The notes under the pieces are model-generated. The model was not told where the DNA came from. It saw nothing but the letters and a program-made list of their open reading frames with translations, and made no database searches. The position numbers were made by a program, and so were the translations under genes. A stretch of 64,000 bases of DNA from NCBI GenBank assembly GCA_013152475.1, contig JAADGH010000247.1, positions 24,025-88,024 of the forward strand, read 5' to 3'. Below, piece by piece: positions 8,258-16,901 of this stretch. Source of the DNA: Planctomycetota bacterium (lineage in GTDB: Bacteria > Planctomycetota > Brocadiia > JAADGH01). Within the stretch, counting starts at the first letter, position 1. Each line of letters begins with the position of its first letter.

Positions 8258-9277
8258 ATGAAGAAGATTCGTGTCGGACTTCACGGGTGCGGATGGGTGT
8301 CGGACGAGCACATCAGGGCCTATCTGAAAAACCCGCACGTGCAGATCGTCGCGCTCAGCAGTCGGCGGGAGTCGAGCGCCAGGGCCAAGCGCGACCAGCA
8401 TGATCTTGACTGCGATGTCGAGACGAAGTTCGAGAAGCTCATTGCGCGCAAAGACATCGACGCGATCTCGATTTGCAGCGCGGCGCATTGCCATGCGAAG
8501 GAAGCCATCCTTGCCGCAAAAGCGAAAAAGCACATGCTCATCGAGAAGCCGGTCGCGCTGAACCTGAAGGACCTGAAGGCCATGCGCGACGCCGTGCGCC
8601 GGGCCAAGGTGCGCACGGTGGTCAGCTTCGTGCTCCGATGGAACCCGTATCTCCGGATGGTCAAGTCCATTGTAGACGACGGAACGCTGGGCAAACTCTT
8701 CTTCGTCGAGGGGGATTATTTTCACGATTACGGCGATTGGTACACCGGCTACTCTTGGTCCCGCACGAAGAAGATGGGCGGCAGCCCCATGATCCTCGGC
8801 GGGTGCCATTCCATCGATGCCATCCGCTGGCTTACGGGGGACATCACCGAAGTGATGGCCTACGCCACCCGCGGCCACCGGAAGGACCTGGAGTGGCTGC
8901 CGTCGATCGTGGGCGTGGCGAAGTTCAAGAACGGCGCCATTGGCAAGATCGGATGCAGCCTGGAGATGCCGATGCCGTACCAGTTTAATCTGCTCATCCA
9001 CGGTAGCAAGGGGGTCATTCGCAACGGGAAGTTCTACTCGGCGACGAGCTTTCCCGGCCAAACGGATTTCGCCGACGTGCCGACGATTCTGCCCGACAGC
9101 GGCGACGTGACGCAGCATCCCTTCGAGGGCGAGATCAACCACTTCATCGAATGCATCCTTCGCAGAAAGGAATCACTCGTGAATCTGGAGGAAGCGGTAA
9201 AGACGCATGAGGTGGCTTTTGCCTTCGACCGGTCCGCCAGGACCGGCAAACCGGTCAGGCTCCCCCTTTTGAAATAA
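8258..9277 (+). CDS. Gfo/Idh/MocA family oxidoreductase
   Basis: NAD(P)-dependent sugar or cyclitol dehydrogenase-like protein, 339 aa. The Rossmann start reads RVGLHGCGWVSDEH, EKPVALN contains the family's catalytic Lys (EKP motif), and the C-terminal domain has GGCHSIDAIRWLTG, corresponding to the D-x-x-x-H-type signature region. Ribosome site GAGAGGA, two bases after the preceding stop. Family members oxidise or reduce sugars during catabolism, in keeping with the glycosidase-like neighbours. Exact substrate not predictable. Confidence 0.92.
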   Translation: MKKIRVGLHGCGWVSDEHIRAYLKNPHVQIVALSSRRESSARAKRDQHDLDCDVETKFEKLIARKDIDAISICSAAHCHAKEAILAAKAKKHMLIEKPVALNLKDLKAMRDAVRRAKVRTVVSFVLRWNPYLRMVKSIVDDGTLGKLFFVEGDYFHDYGDWYTGYSWSRTKKMGGSPMILGGCHSIDAIRWLTGDITEVMAYATRGHRKDLEWLPSIVGVAKFKNGAIGKIGCSLEMPMPYQFNLLIHGSKGVIRNGKFYSATSFPGQTDFADVPTILPDSGDVTQHPFEGEINHFIECILRRKESLVNLEEAVKTHEVAFAFDRSARTGKPVRLPLLK

Positions 9278-9288
9278 GGAATGTAACG

Positions 9289-10995
9289 ATGCGCTGCAAA
9301 TGCCGCCTCATCGGTTTGGCCTTGGTGTTCTTTTGCGGATGCATGCCGAGGGAAAGCAAAGCACCCGAGGAACCCGGGCGGGTCTGTGTAAAGGGGTTCG
9401 AAGGCGAGAAAATTCGGCTGCTCTACTGCGGGGAGGATGTCGAAACGCCGGAATTGATCCGGCAGACCGCTGATGCCGGCTTCAACGTGATGGAAAAGCT
9501 GCACTGGAAGATGTGGGAGCCGGAGCGGGCCAAGAATGTTGAAGAAGCCATTCGCCTGGCGAAGCCGGCCGGGCTGAAAGTGCTCGTCGGCGTGTGGCTC
9601 CCCACGGGCATATCCGACCCGGCCTTTGCCGAGAAGCGGCCCTTTGGGTTTTATAACGCCGCGCGGCCGAAGAAAGGATGTCTTGCACCCGACATTTACG
9701 ACGGGGCATGGTGGAGGCAGCAGATCATTCCGGCGCTGCTAAAATACGTCGAGAGGTCCCGCGAGGGAACGGTGATCGGCATTTCTCTCGACCTGGAAAT
9801 CTACCAGGGAAGGCCCGTGCCCGGCATCTACACGGATGTGTGCTACTGCGATCCTTGTGTGAAGGAGTTCTGCGAGCAGGCCGGGCTGAAGTTTGAGCCG
9901 GTCGAGCTGAAAGACCGCCGCAGTTGGTTCGCTGAGAAGGAAATGCTTCGGCGGTTCAGGGACTTCCAGAAGGCAAGGCTTGCAAAGTATGTCGAGGAAC
10001 TGCGGAGGCGCACGGACGCGATCAATCCTTATTTCGTTTACATGCTCCTTCCCTACCGAACGGGCGGGAACATTCTGAACCTGGCCCTCGCCAAAAGGCT
10101 TGGCACCGCGAAGGCGCCCGTGATCATCGCCACAGAAGCGACCTATGGCATTCCAAAGGAAGCGACCCCCGAGCAGGCGCTTATCCTGACCGACGATACG
10201 ATTCGAAACATCCATCGGTACGAAGCGGCGCGCGGACATCAGCATACCGTTCTCCTTCCCGGAATTTCGCTCACTGCGCCGAACACGCCGCAGAAAAACG
10301 CACGGCGGATCGTGACCTTTGGCAGGCGGGAGGCAGGCTACTGGATTTGGGGCAGGAGGCTCCTGTTCTCCGAATACTGGCTCAAGAAAATGCTGGCGCC
10401 GGCGGATGAGTTCTGGCGATGGTTCAAGGTGGGCAACGATTGTATCATGGACCGCGCAGCGCCGCCAAAAGAGATCCTGCCGGTGTCCATGCCGAAGTAT
10501 GAACTGGGGACGAATATCGTACCCGCTCCCGGTTTTGAAGAGGGCTCTGCCGAAAAAGCCTGGGGCGGATTCCCGAAAGGCGTGACCATTGCAACGACGG
10601 AAAGGCACTCAGGGACGCGATCACTCCGCCTGGAAACCGACAGCGTTCCGCGCCTCGCGCGGCTCTACTGGCGAACCGGCGGAGAGATCAGGAAATTTCC
10701 GATCAAGCCGAACACGCTCTACCGCATTTCGATGTGGGCCAGGACGACGAAGTTCACTGGCGGCTGGTCGCCCTATTGTGGCGTGCTGATTTACGATAAA
10801 GACGGAAAACAGATCGCCAAGGCGTCCGTTTCTTCTCCTCGGTATGAGCGTGCCTGGGAGCTCCGCGAGCAAACCTTTCTTTCTCCGCCGAAAGCCGTCA
10901 GTGCAGCCTTTCACATCTCCGTCCTCGGGAAGGGGAATTGTTCGTACGTTGACGATGTTGCGCTTCGGGAGATTGTTGTCGGGAAGAAACCGTAA
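9289..10995 (+). CDS. lipoprotein, glycosidase-like TIM barrel with C-terminal carbohydrate-binding domain
   Basis: Exported protein of 568 aa. A hydrophobic N-terminus ends in FFCGC, a lipobox-like site, suggesting membrane anchoring. Residues ~35-390 look like a TIM barrel of the glycoside-hydrolase type (GFNVMEKLHW, VLVGVWLPTG, GISLDLEIY with acidic residues at strand ends). Residues ~410-560 resemble a CBM4/9-like beta-sandwich (SLRLETDS, YRISMWARTT, SYVDDVAL). I cannot name a GH family. Start ATG follows AAGGAATG. Likely acts at the cell surface on the glycan whose products the operon processes. Confidence 0.75.
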   Translation: MRCKCRLIGLALVFFCGCMPRESKAPEEPGRVCVKGFEGEKIRLLYCGEDVETPELIRQTADAGFNVMEKLHWKMWEPERAKNVEEAIRLAKPAGLKVLVGVWLPTGISDPAFAEKRPFGFYNAARPKKGCLAPDIYDGAWWRQQIIPALLKYVERSREGTVIGISLDLEIYQGRPVPGIYTDVCYCDPCVKEFCEQAGLKFEPVELKDRRSWFAEKEMLRRFRDFQKARLAKYVEELRRRTDAINPYFVYMLLPYRTGGNILNLALAKRLGTAKAPVIIATEATYGIPKEATPEQALILTDDTIRNIHRYEAARGHQHTVLLPGISLTAPNTPQKNARRIVTFGRREAGYWIWGRRLLFSEYWLKKMLAPADEFWRWFKVGNDCIMDRAAPPKEILPVSMPKYELGTNIVPAPGFEEGSAEKAWGGFPKGVTIATTERHSGTRSLRLETDSVPRLARLYWRTGGEIRKFPIKPNTLYRISMWARTTKFTGGWSPYCGVLIYDKDGKQIAKASVSSPRYERAWELREQTFLSPPKAVSAAFHISVLGKGNCSYVDDVALREIVVGKKP

Positions 10996-11066
10996 GGGAG
11001 GATATTGGCCTGTGTTGGCCGTGCGAGTTGGTGGAGTAACGCGATGGAATCTGAGAAGGAAAACCC

Positions 11067-12314
11067 ATGAAATCTCCGGTGGACTGGTCAAGGGCTAAAG
11101 CCATCGTACTCGAAAGCGACGACTGGGGCGGCGTCACGCGAACGGCCTCGCCCAACGTGGAAGCCTGCGAGCGCGCCGAGGAGTTCTGGGCGCCCATGGA
11201 AGGCAAGTACGACACGTGGCGCAGGGGCACGGTGGAGACCGTGGAGCACATGCAGCGCTGCTTCGATCTCTTCCAGGCGTTCACCGGCGGCGACGGGCGG
11301 CATGTGGTATTCTCGCCGATGGTCTTGGTGGGCAATCCGGACTTTCAGGCTATCGAGGCGAATGGCTTCACGGAGTATGCCGACATCGGCATCGACGAGG
11401 GGTGGCCCGAGCCCTGGCAGGCCGACGGCGCCGTCGAGAAGGCTCGTGAGGGCATGGCGCTCGGCATCTGGCGCCCCGAGTACCATGGCCGGACGCACCA
11501 CTACCACGGGCAGCAGTGGGTGGATGTGCTGCGCGAGCATCCAGACGATCCGCTCCGTGGGTTCTTTTCGCTTCGAATATTCGGTGTCTCGAACACCAAG
11601 GTCGGACTTGAATACGACCACATGACCGAAGACGAGATGTACGAATGGGCGAAGGTCGGGTTCGACCGATTCGAGCGCTGCTTCGGCGTCATGCCGAACT
11701 GCGCCATCAACAGTGACGGAACGGACGTCACCGAGCGCGTGTGGGTGCGCCTTGGCATCAAGGCGCGGCTGAATGCCCAAAGCAAGAAACGCACGATGGG
11801 CGAGGTGAACCCGGAGACGGGCATGATTTACCTGGCGCGCAACGTGCGTCTCGAACCTCGCGGCCAGCGGGACGAGGACACCCCGTGTGGTTTCACCGGT
11901 GCGTATCGAGAGACGCAGGAGGCGTGGGAGGCCGGCGAGCCGGCCGTCGTCTCGGTCCATCGAAAGAACTTCACCAGCCTCGATGAAACCGAAGACAAGG
12001 AAAGTTGGGCGCAGATCGAACGCTACTTTGCGGCGGTGCAGAAGGAGCATCCGGATGCCGTGTATCTGACGAGCTGGGAAGTAGCCCAACTCATCACCAC
12101 CGGCACGTCGTCGGCAACGTATGGAAACAAGATCATCTGCCGGAACTTCACCGATGGGCGGCAGGAGATACAGACGTCCGTGCCGGACGGCGATGTCGTT
12201 GAGGATGTTGTTGCTCTGCCGGGCGGGGAAAGTGCGGATTACTCATGCGGCGATGACGGCTCCGTCCGATTTGCCGCCGAGCCCGGCAGCTACAGTGTGT
12301 TGTTGAAGGAATAG
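11067..12314 (+). CDS. polysaccharide deacetylase-like protein
   Basis: Protein of 415 aa with no signal peptide. Near the N-terminus, VLESDDWGG resembles the metal-binding Asp pair of the NodB fold. RTHHYHGQQW offers candidate metal histidines, and FTGAYRE and VSVHRKNF are plausible later motifs. The C-terminal ~60 residues are a small beta domain. A related protein with an N-terminal Ig domain lies at 4291 in the same unit. Preceded by GAGAAGGA. Separated by 71 bp from the lipoprotein gene and by 6 bp from the threonine ammonia-lyase gene. Activity inferred from fold only. Confidence 0.7.
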   Translation: MKSPVDWSRAKAIVLESDDWGGVTRTASPNVEACERAEEFWAPMEGKYDTWRRGTVETVEHMQRCFDLFQAFTGGDGRHVVFSPMVLVGNPDFQAIEANGFTEYADIGIDEGWPEPWQADGAVEKAREGMALGIWRPEYHGRTHHYHGQQWVDVLREHPDDPLRGFFSLRIFGVSNTKVGLEYDHMTEDEMYEWAKVGFDRFERCFGVMPNCAINSDGTDVTERVWVRLGIKARLNAQSKKRTMGEVNPETGMIYLARNVRLEPRGQRDEDTPCGFTGAYRETQEAWEAGEPAVVSVHRKNFTSLDETEDKESWAQIERYFAAVQKEHPDAVYLTSWEVAQLITTGTSSATYGNKIICRNFTDGRQEIQTSVPDGDVVEDVVALPGGESADYSCGDDGSVRFAAEPGSYSVLLKE

Positions 12315-12320
12315 AGAAGA

Positions 12321-13529
12321 ATGGTAACGCTCGACGACGTAAAACAAGCCAGGGAGCGAATCCGCGACGAGATCTACGTCTCTCCGTTTGGCATGTCCCA
12401 AACGCTGAGCAAGTGGACGGGCTACCGGGTTTATCTGAAGCTTGAGAACCTGCAGATGACCGGTTCCTTCAAGGAGCGTGGGGCGCTGAACAAAATTCTG
12501 GACCTCACGGCCGAGGAGAAGAGCGCGGGAGTGATCGCCGCGTCCGCCGGCAACCATGCCCAGGGCCTGGCCTACCATGCGGTGAAGCAGGGCATCAAGG
12601 CCGTGATCGTAATGCCTGAGCCGACGCCCCTCATCAAGGTCGCGGCCACGCGCGAGCACGGCGCGGAGGTCATCCTGCACGGCGCAACTTATGACGACGC
12701 ATACGAACACGCCCGCGAGCTGGAGAAAGAGAAAGGCCTTGTCTTTGTTCACCCCTTCAACGATCCCCTGGTCGTGGCAGGCCAGGGATCGATCGGACTC
12801 GAGATGATGGAGCAGGTCCCGGAGATCGAAGCGGCGATCGTGCCGGTAGGCGGGGGCGGCCTGATCTCCGGCATCGCTATCGCGATGAAGGAGACGAACC
12901 CGAAGATCAAGATCATCGGCGTCGAGGCCGAAAACTGCCCCGCCATGAAGAAGTCGCTGGAGAAAGGCGGCGTGACCGATGTGCCGGCGGCGAAATCCCT
13001 GGCGGACGGCATCGCCGTGAAACGTGTGGGCGAGCTGACGTACGATCTCGTGCAGAATTACGTGGATCAGATGGTCACCGTCACGGAGGAAGAAATCGCT
13101 CAGGCTATTCTGACCTTGATCGAGAGGGAGAAATCAGTCGTCGAGGGCGCCGGGGCGGCAACGTTGGCGGCGGTGCTCCACGAGAAGTTCTGGATCAAGG
13201 AACGCAACATCGGTCTCGTGCTGAGCGGCGGGAATATCGACGTAAACATTCTGTCGCGCATCATTGAGCGCGGCCTCGCCCAGGACGGCCGGCTCGTGCG
13301 CATGAGGGTCGCGATGCCCGACGCCCCCGGCGTCCTGCACGAGGTCAGCGGCAGTATTGCGAAATGCAGAGGCAACATTGTCGAGGTTCAGCACGACCGC
13401 GCGTTCTCCAATGTCCCGGTTGGCATTGCTCATGTCATCTTCACGATGGAGACCCGCGGCCGCGAGCACATCGACGAGATCAAGGCGTCTATCGCGGCAG
13501 CGGGGTATGACGTCCAAGAGCTGGAGTAA
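12321..13529 (+). CDS. ilvA: threonine ammonia-lyase with C-terminal ACT domain
   Basis: PLP enzyme, 402 aa, converting threonine to 2-oxobutanoate and ammonia. The PLP lysine is Lys51 in GSFKERG, the phosphate-binding glycine loop is VGGGGLISG, and SAGNHAQG is the substrate loop. Residues ~325-402 form an ACT domain (APGVLHEVSGSIAK). The length matches the ~400-aa single-ACT class, which can be biosynthetic or catabolic, so tdcB is an equally acceptable name. It lies in a glycan-type operon, where it may simply be co-transcribed. Confidence 0.9.
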   Translation: MVTLDDVKQARERIRDEIYVSPFGMSQTLSKWTGYRVYLKLENLQMTGSFKERGALNKILDLTAEEKSAGVIAASAGNHAQGLAYHAVKQGIKAVIVMPEPTPLIKVAATREHGAEVILHGATYDDAYEHARELEKEKGLVFVHPFNDPLVVAGQGSIGLEMMEQVPEIEAAIVPVGGGGLISGIAIAMKETNPKIKIIGVEAENCPAMKKSLEKGGVTDVPAAKSLADGIAVKRVGELTYDLVQNYVDQMVTVTEEEIAQAILTLIEREKSVVEGAGAATLAAVLHEKFWIKERNIGLVLSGGNIDVNILSRIIERGLAQDGRLVRMRVAMPDAPGVLHEVSGSIAKCRGNIVEVQHDRAFSNVPVGIAHVIFTMETRGREHIDEIKASIAAAGYDVQELE

Positions 13530-13532
13530 GCA

Positions 13533-14678
13533 ATGGAAGGCCCCCGCCCCGCAAACCCGGACGAATTCGACCAGGTGATGGGTCTCATCAACCTCGTTTT
13601 CCGTCCGGATGGACCCCGGACCATGCACTTCGAGTGTCCCTTGGTTTTCAACCCGGAGGATACCGAAAACCTGCGGATCGTTCTTGAGGACGGCAAACCG
13701 GTCAGCAACATCAGCCTGAAGCAGTGGCCGATCGCCATCTGCGGGTGCGCCACGAAGATCGGCAGCATCGGCTCTGTCAGCACGCACCCCGACTCTCGGG
13801 GCAAGGGCTATGCCACAAAGATCCTGCACCACTGCATCGATGACCTGGACGTGTCCGGTGGCAGCCTGATGCTGATCTCCGGCAACCGCGGTCTCTACCA
13901 GCGTATCCATTCCACGCCGGTGGGGAAGATGCTTCTGTTTCGAATTACGAGCGAGGAAATAAATCGGACGAGGGATGAAGGCTTCACGGTGAAGCCCATG
14001 GACGCGGCGAACCGGTTCGAGTATGCCCGTCTCTATCAACAGGAGGCAGTGCGCTTCGTGCGCCTGCCCGTGCACTGGGAGAAGATGCTCCACGTAACCG
14101 CGAATGAGGATGCGCTGAAGGCGCGAGTGCTGTACGAAATCTGGCACAGGGATGAGCTGGTCGCCTACGTTGTGCTCGGGCTCCCCGCGAGACCGAGCCA
14201 GAAGGCGTTGGCCCGGCTCATCGAGTATGCCGGTTCGCGCGAGGCGGTAGCGGCCGCGCTGGACGAGGTCCTTGGGGAGTGCGGGGTAGGCCAGATCGAT
14301 CTTTGCGTTCCGGCGCACGATGTCGGCATGAAGGTGCAGGCGATGCGGTTCGGCGTGGAGCCGTCGATCGCAACCATGCCCGGCACGTGGAAGATGGTGA
14401 ATTTGCCCCGCTTCATGGGGGCGATGTGGCACTACCTGGAGGAGAAACTGGGCGAGGAAACGACGCGCGAGCTTTACTTCAGCGATGATGAGGGAGAGTA
14501 TGTCATGCGGTACCGCTTCGACCGATTCACCCCAAAGGACGGGACACACTTGATGCGGGTTTTATTCGGCGCGGCGGATGAGCCGATCTCCCTCGATGAT
14601 GCGCCGGGGGAATTGCGCGACATCATCGAAGCCATCCGACCGATTCCCTTGCCGCTCCCCGGCATGAACGCGGTGTGA
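13533..14678 (+). CDS. GNAT N-acetyltransferase, Eis-like architecture
   Basis: Protein of 381 aa, three bases after the threonine ammonia-lyase gene. Residues ~60-110 contain the acetyl-CoA-binding motif (GSVSTHPDSRGKGYATKIL). A second, degenerate GNAT-like region follows, and the last ~110 residues (from about LPRFMGAMWHYL) look like a sterol-carrier-type domain, which is the Eis layout. Eis proteins acetylate amines on antibiotics, peptides or polyamines; the substrate here is unknown. Overlaps the murB start by 4 bp. Confidence 0.8.
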   Translation: MEGPRPANPDEFDQVMGLINLVFRPDGPRTMHFECPLVFNPEDTENLRIVLEDGKPVSNISLKQWPIAICGCATKIGSIGSVSTHPDSRGKGYATKILHHCIDDLDVSGGSLMLISGNRGLYQRIHSTPVGKMLLFRITSEEINRTRDEGFTVKPMDAANRFEYARLYQQEAVRFVRLPVHWEKMLHVTANEDALKARVLYEIWHRDELVAYVVLGLPARPSQKALARLIEYAGSREAVAAALDEVLGECGVGQIDLCVPAHDVGMKVQAMRFGVEPSIATMPGTWKMVNLPRFMGAMWHYLEEKLGEETTRELYFSDDEGEYVMRYRFDRFTPKDGTHLMRVLFGAADEPISLDDAPGELRDIIEAIRPIPLPLPGMNAV

Positions 14679-15556
14679 ACATGGACCTATCCGAGATCAT
14701 TACGGAAAACGAACCCCTTGCCCGACATACGTACTTCCGGATCGGCGGGCCGGCGAAGTTCTTCGTCCAGCCGCGCACAGAGGGCGAACTTGCCGCCGTT
14801 CTTGGGACATTTGCTGAGGAGGGGGAAGACATCCACATCCTTGGCGGGGGGACGAATTTGCTCATCAGCGACGACGGAATTGGCGGCGCCGTGATTCGCC
14901 TCGGAAAGGAGTTTGCCTTTTGCGAATTCACGGAGGGATCGACACGCGCCGTTGTTGGGGCCGGGCACACGCTGGCGTCGGTGGTCCGCCAATCCGTCGA
15001 GCGTGGACTCGCCGGGCTGGAGGGCGTTATCGGCGTCCCCGGCACCTTTGGGGGTGCGGCATTTATGAATGCCGGCGGCAAGCACGGCAATGTGGGGGAT
15101 GTCATCACATCGGCGACCGTCATGGGCTTCGATGGCACGGCGCGCAGGGTGGAGCGTGACGAGATCGAGTTCAGCTACCGCTCGTCGAGCATCGACGGGA
15201 TTCTCCTTCAGGCGGAGCTGGAGTTTGAGCGAGGCGACGCCGAGGAATTGTCCGTCCGGATGAAGGATGTGCTCCAGCAGAAGCGCGACAGCCAGCCCCT
15301 GTCGGCCAAGAGCGCGGGCTGTGCGTTCAAGAATCCGCCCGGCCAGAGTGCGGGTGCGCTGATCGATCAGCTCGGGTTCAAGGGCGTGTCCGTCGGCGGC
15401 GCGCAGGTTTCGGAGAAGCACGCCAACTTTATCGTCAACACCGGCGACGCGACGGCGGCCCATGTTTTGGAACTGATCGACATCATTCGGGAGAAGGTCA
15501 AGTTGGAATTTGATGTGGACCTTGATCTCGAAGTGCGCCTCTGGGGGTTCGGTTAA
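14675..15556 (+). CDS. murB: UDP-N-acetylenolpyruvoylglucosamine reductase (MurB)
   Basis: FAD- and NADPH-dependent enzyme making UDP-N-acetylmuramate for peptidoglycan, 293 aa. FAD-binding segments GGGTNLL and GVPGTFGGAAFMNAGG are clear. The catalytic region reads AGCAFKNP, with Cys in place of the Ser of the E. coli enzyme, a common alternative in other phyla. Length and YRSSS point to the shorter type II class. Start GTG at 14675 overlaps the acetyltransferase stop; ATG 14681 is possible. It is unusual to find it as the last gene of a catabolic-looking operon and without other mur genes. Confidence 0.95.
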   Translation: MNMDLSEIITENEPLARHTYFRIGGPAKFFVQPRTEGELAAVLGTFAEEGEDIHILGGGTNLLISDDGIGGAVIRLGKEFAFCEFTEGSTRAVVGAGHTLASVVRQSVERGLAGLEGVIGVPGTFGGAAFMNAGGKHGNVGDVITSATVMGFDGTARRVERDEIEFSYRSSSIDGILLQAELEFERGDAEELSVRMKDVLQQKRDSQPLSAKSAGCAFKNPPGQSAGALIDQLGFKGVSVGGAQVSEKHANFIVNTGDATAAHVLELIDIIREKVKLEFDVDLDLEVRLWGFG

Positions 15557-15563
15557 AAAGGTT

Positions 15564-15586
15564 CGGGCGGCGCATAACGCCGCCCG
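15564..15586 (-). terminator. intrinsic-type terminator hairpin between convergent genes
   Basis: Perfect 9-bp stem CGGGCGGCG/CGCCGCCCG with a 5-nt loop. On the minus strand it is followed after four bases by TTTTT, fitting termination of the cupin gene; on the plus strand no T-tract follows, so it would act weakly for the murB unit. Confidence 0.65.
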
Positions 15587-15613
15587 AGGTTCGCCCCTTG
15601 CGCCTTGTAAGCC

Positions 15614-16723
15614 TTACTTTATTTCCGGTGGGAAGCAGCAAACGAGTTCCAAGTCACCGCGTCCTTCCTTCACGAAGTCAAACGCCGGCACCGCGCGATG
15701 CACGAACAACGACTGGCCGCGCCTGATCGGTACGTCGCCGAACTTGCCCCTTGCCACGCCTTCGCCTTTCAAGCAGATTGCGCAGTAGAAGCCGCGCTTG
15801 GCCGGGGCGGAGATTTTCTTCTTTACGATCAGTTTCGTCATATCGAAAAATTGCTTCGCTTCGTTGGGAACCAGATGGTCCTCTCGGCTGGGCCCCTCGG
15901 AGCGTATCTTCTCGGGTGTGCGCCTGACGTAATCGTTCAAATAGTCCAGGGGCATCTTGGAGTAGTCGGCCGCCGCCAAGGCGTCATCCATCTTCAAACC
16001 ACAGGTGACGTCCTTCTTGCCGAAGGGGTAGCCCTTCCACTCGGCGAGGATGTTCCAGTCGGTCGGCTCCTGGGGTTCCAGGTTGCACAGGCCCGAGCCG
16101 AGGGAGTGTACGTAGGATGCACGAAGGAAGATCACGTCGCCGACCCTTGGTTCGACCACGTGCATCATGCTTCGCATCTTCCGGATGTCCTGTTTGTTCA
16201 TCCACTTCTTGAAGTCCTTCGGGTCGATGTCCTCTTTCCATCCGACCCACGCCTTCCCGCCGGGCCGCTTGCCGATGATCATCCATGCCTCGTTCTTGCC
16301 GAAGTCGTTCTTCAGGTGCTTCTTCGAGAATTCCGGCGTCGGGTGCCAGTGGACCGGGATATGTGCGCCCTTGCCGACGTCGAATATCTTGACCAGGATA
16401 CCCAGATTGGGGCCGAATTTCTTGACGTGCTTCTTGCCCAGTGTCTCCTCAGGAAAGGCTTTGAGCAGCTCGGTAATCCGAACGACCTCGCCGCTGCGGA
16501 GGCGGATTCGGCTGATGCCTTTGTCGGGAGGATTGTCCCGGCCGGGTGTGACGGCGCGATTGGTCGAGAAAATCCACTCCTCGGAATAGTAGTCATCGCC
16601 TTCATCGAAGTCGCCGACGAACTCGGCGCGAAGCTTTCCGCCGTTGTAGAAATGCGGATAGCTGTTCCGTTCGAGGTAGATGGGCCTCTTGAGGAGCAAT
16701 GCCAGTTCTTCCTTGGACGCCAT
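15614..16723 (-). CDS. cupin-fold mannose-6-phosphate isomerase-like protein
   Basis: Cupin enzyme resembling class I mannose-6-phosphate isomerases, 369 aa from ATG 16723, which has AGGAG at good spacing; the longer frame to 16792 lacks this. IPVHWHPTPEF and a later Glu (NEAWMII) give the metal-binding His-x-His...Glu set, and ASYVHSLG the distal His. DYYSEEWIFSTNRAVTPG resembles the isomerase N-terminal strands. Probable role is aldose-ketose phosphate isomerisation, but closely related proteins also act as sugar sensors. Single-gene leftward unit. Confidence 0.8.
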   Translation of the reverse strand: MASKEELALLLKRPIYLERNSYPHFYNGGKLRAEFVGDFDEGDDYYSEEWIFSTNRAVTPGRDNPPDKGISRIRLRSGEVVRITELLKAFPEETLGKKHVKKFGPNLGILVKIFDVGKGAHIPVHWHPTPEFSKKHLKNDFGKNEAWMIIGKRPGGKAWVGWKEDIDPKDFKKWMNKQDIRKMRSMMHVVEPRVGDVIFLRASYVHSLGSGLCNLEPQEPTDWNILAEWKGYPFGKKDVTCGLKMDDALAAADYSKMPLDYLNDYVRRTPEKIRSEGPSREDHLVPNEAKQFFDMTKLIVKKKISAPAKRGFYCAICLKGEGVARGKFGDVPIRRGQSLFVHRAVPAFDFVKEGRGDLELVCCFPPEIK

Positions 16724-16770
16724 AGTGATTCTCCTACAGAGTGTCTGACTCCCTCCCCCGCGAGAAAAAC

Positions 16771-16799
16771 AGTGTGTACGAAAACGTGACAATAGTCAA
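16771..16799 (-). promoter_or_regulatory. possible sigma-70 promoter for the cupin gene
   Basis: Minus-strand TTGACT (16794-16799), 17-bp spacer, CACACT (16771-16776). The -10 is poor, so this is tentative. Confidence 0.4.
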
Positions 16800-16837
16800 G
16801 AAAGAAATTGGGGACCTCGGGTCCGCGTCTCCACGGC

Positions 16838-16866
16838 TTGACAGAAGCGCCGATCCCGTGTAGGAT
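16838..16866 (+). promoter_or_regulatory. sigma-70 promoter for the FAD-oxidoreductase unit
   Basis: TTGACA (16838-16843), 17-bp spacer, TAGGAT (16861-16866), about 35 bp upstream of the start codon at 16902. Confidence 0.7.
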
Positions 16867-16901
16867 AGCGACAGCCATGGAAAGTTTAGGAATGTGAACG
16901 C

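Noticed and set aside
13134..14549. 471-codon minus-strand frame
   Set aside because: Antisense to the ACT-domain and acetyltransferase coding regions, with no ribosome site and no domain.
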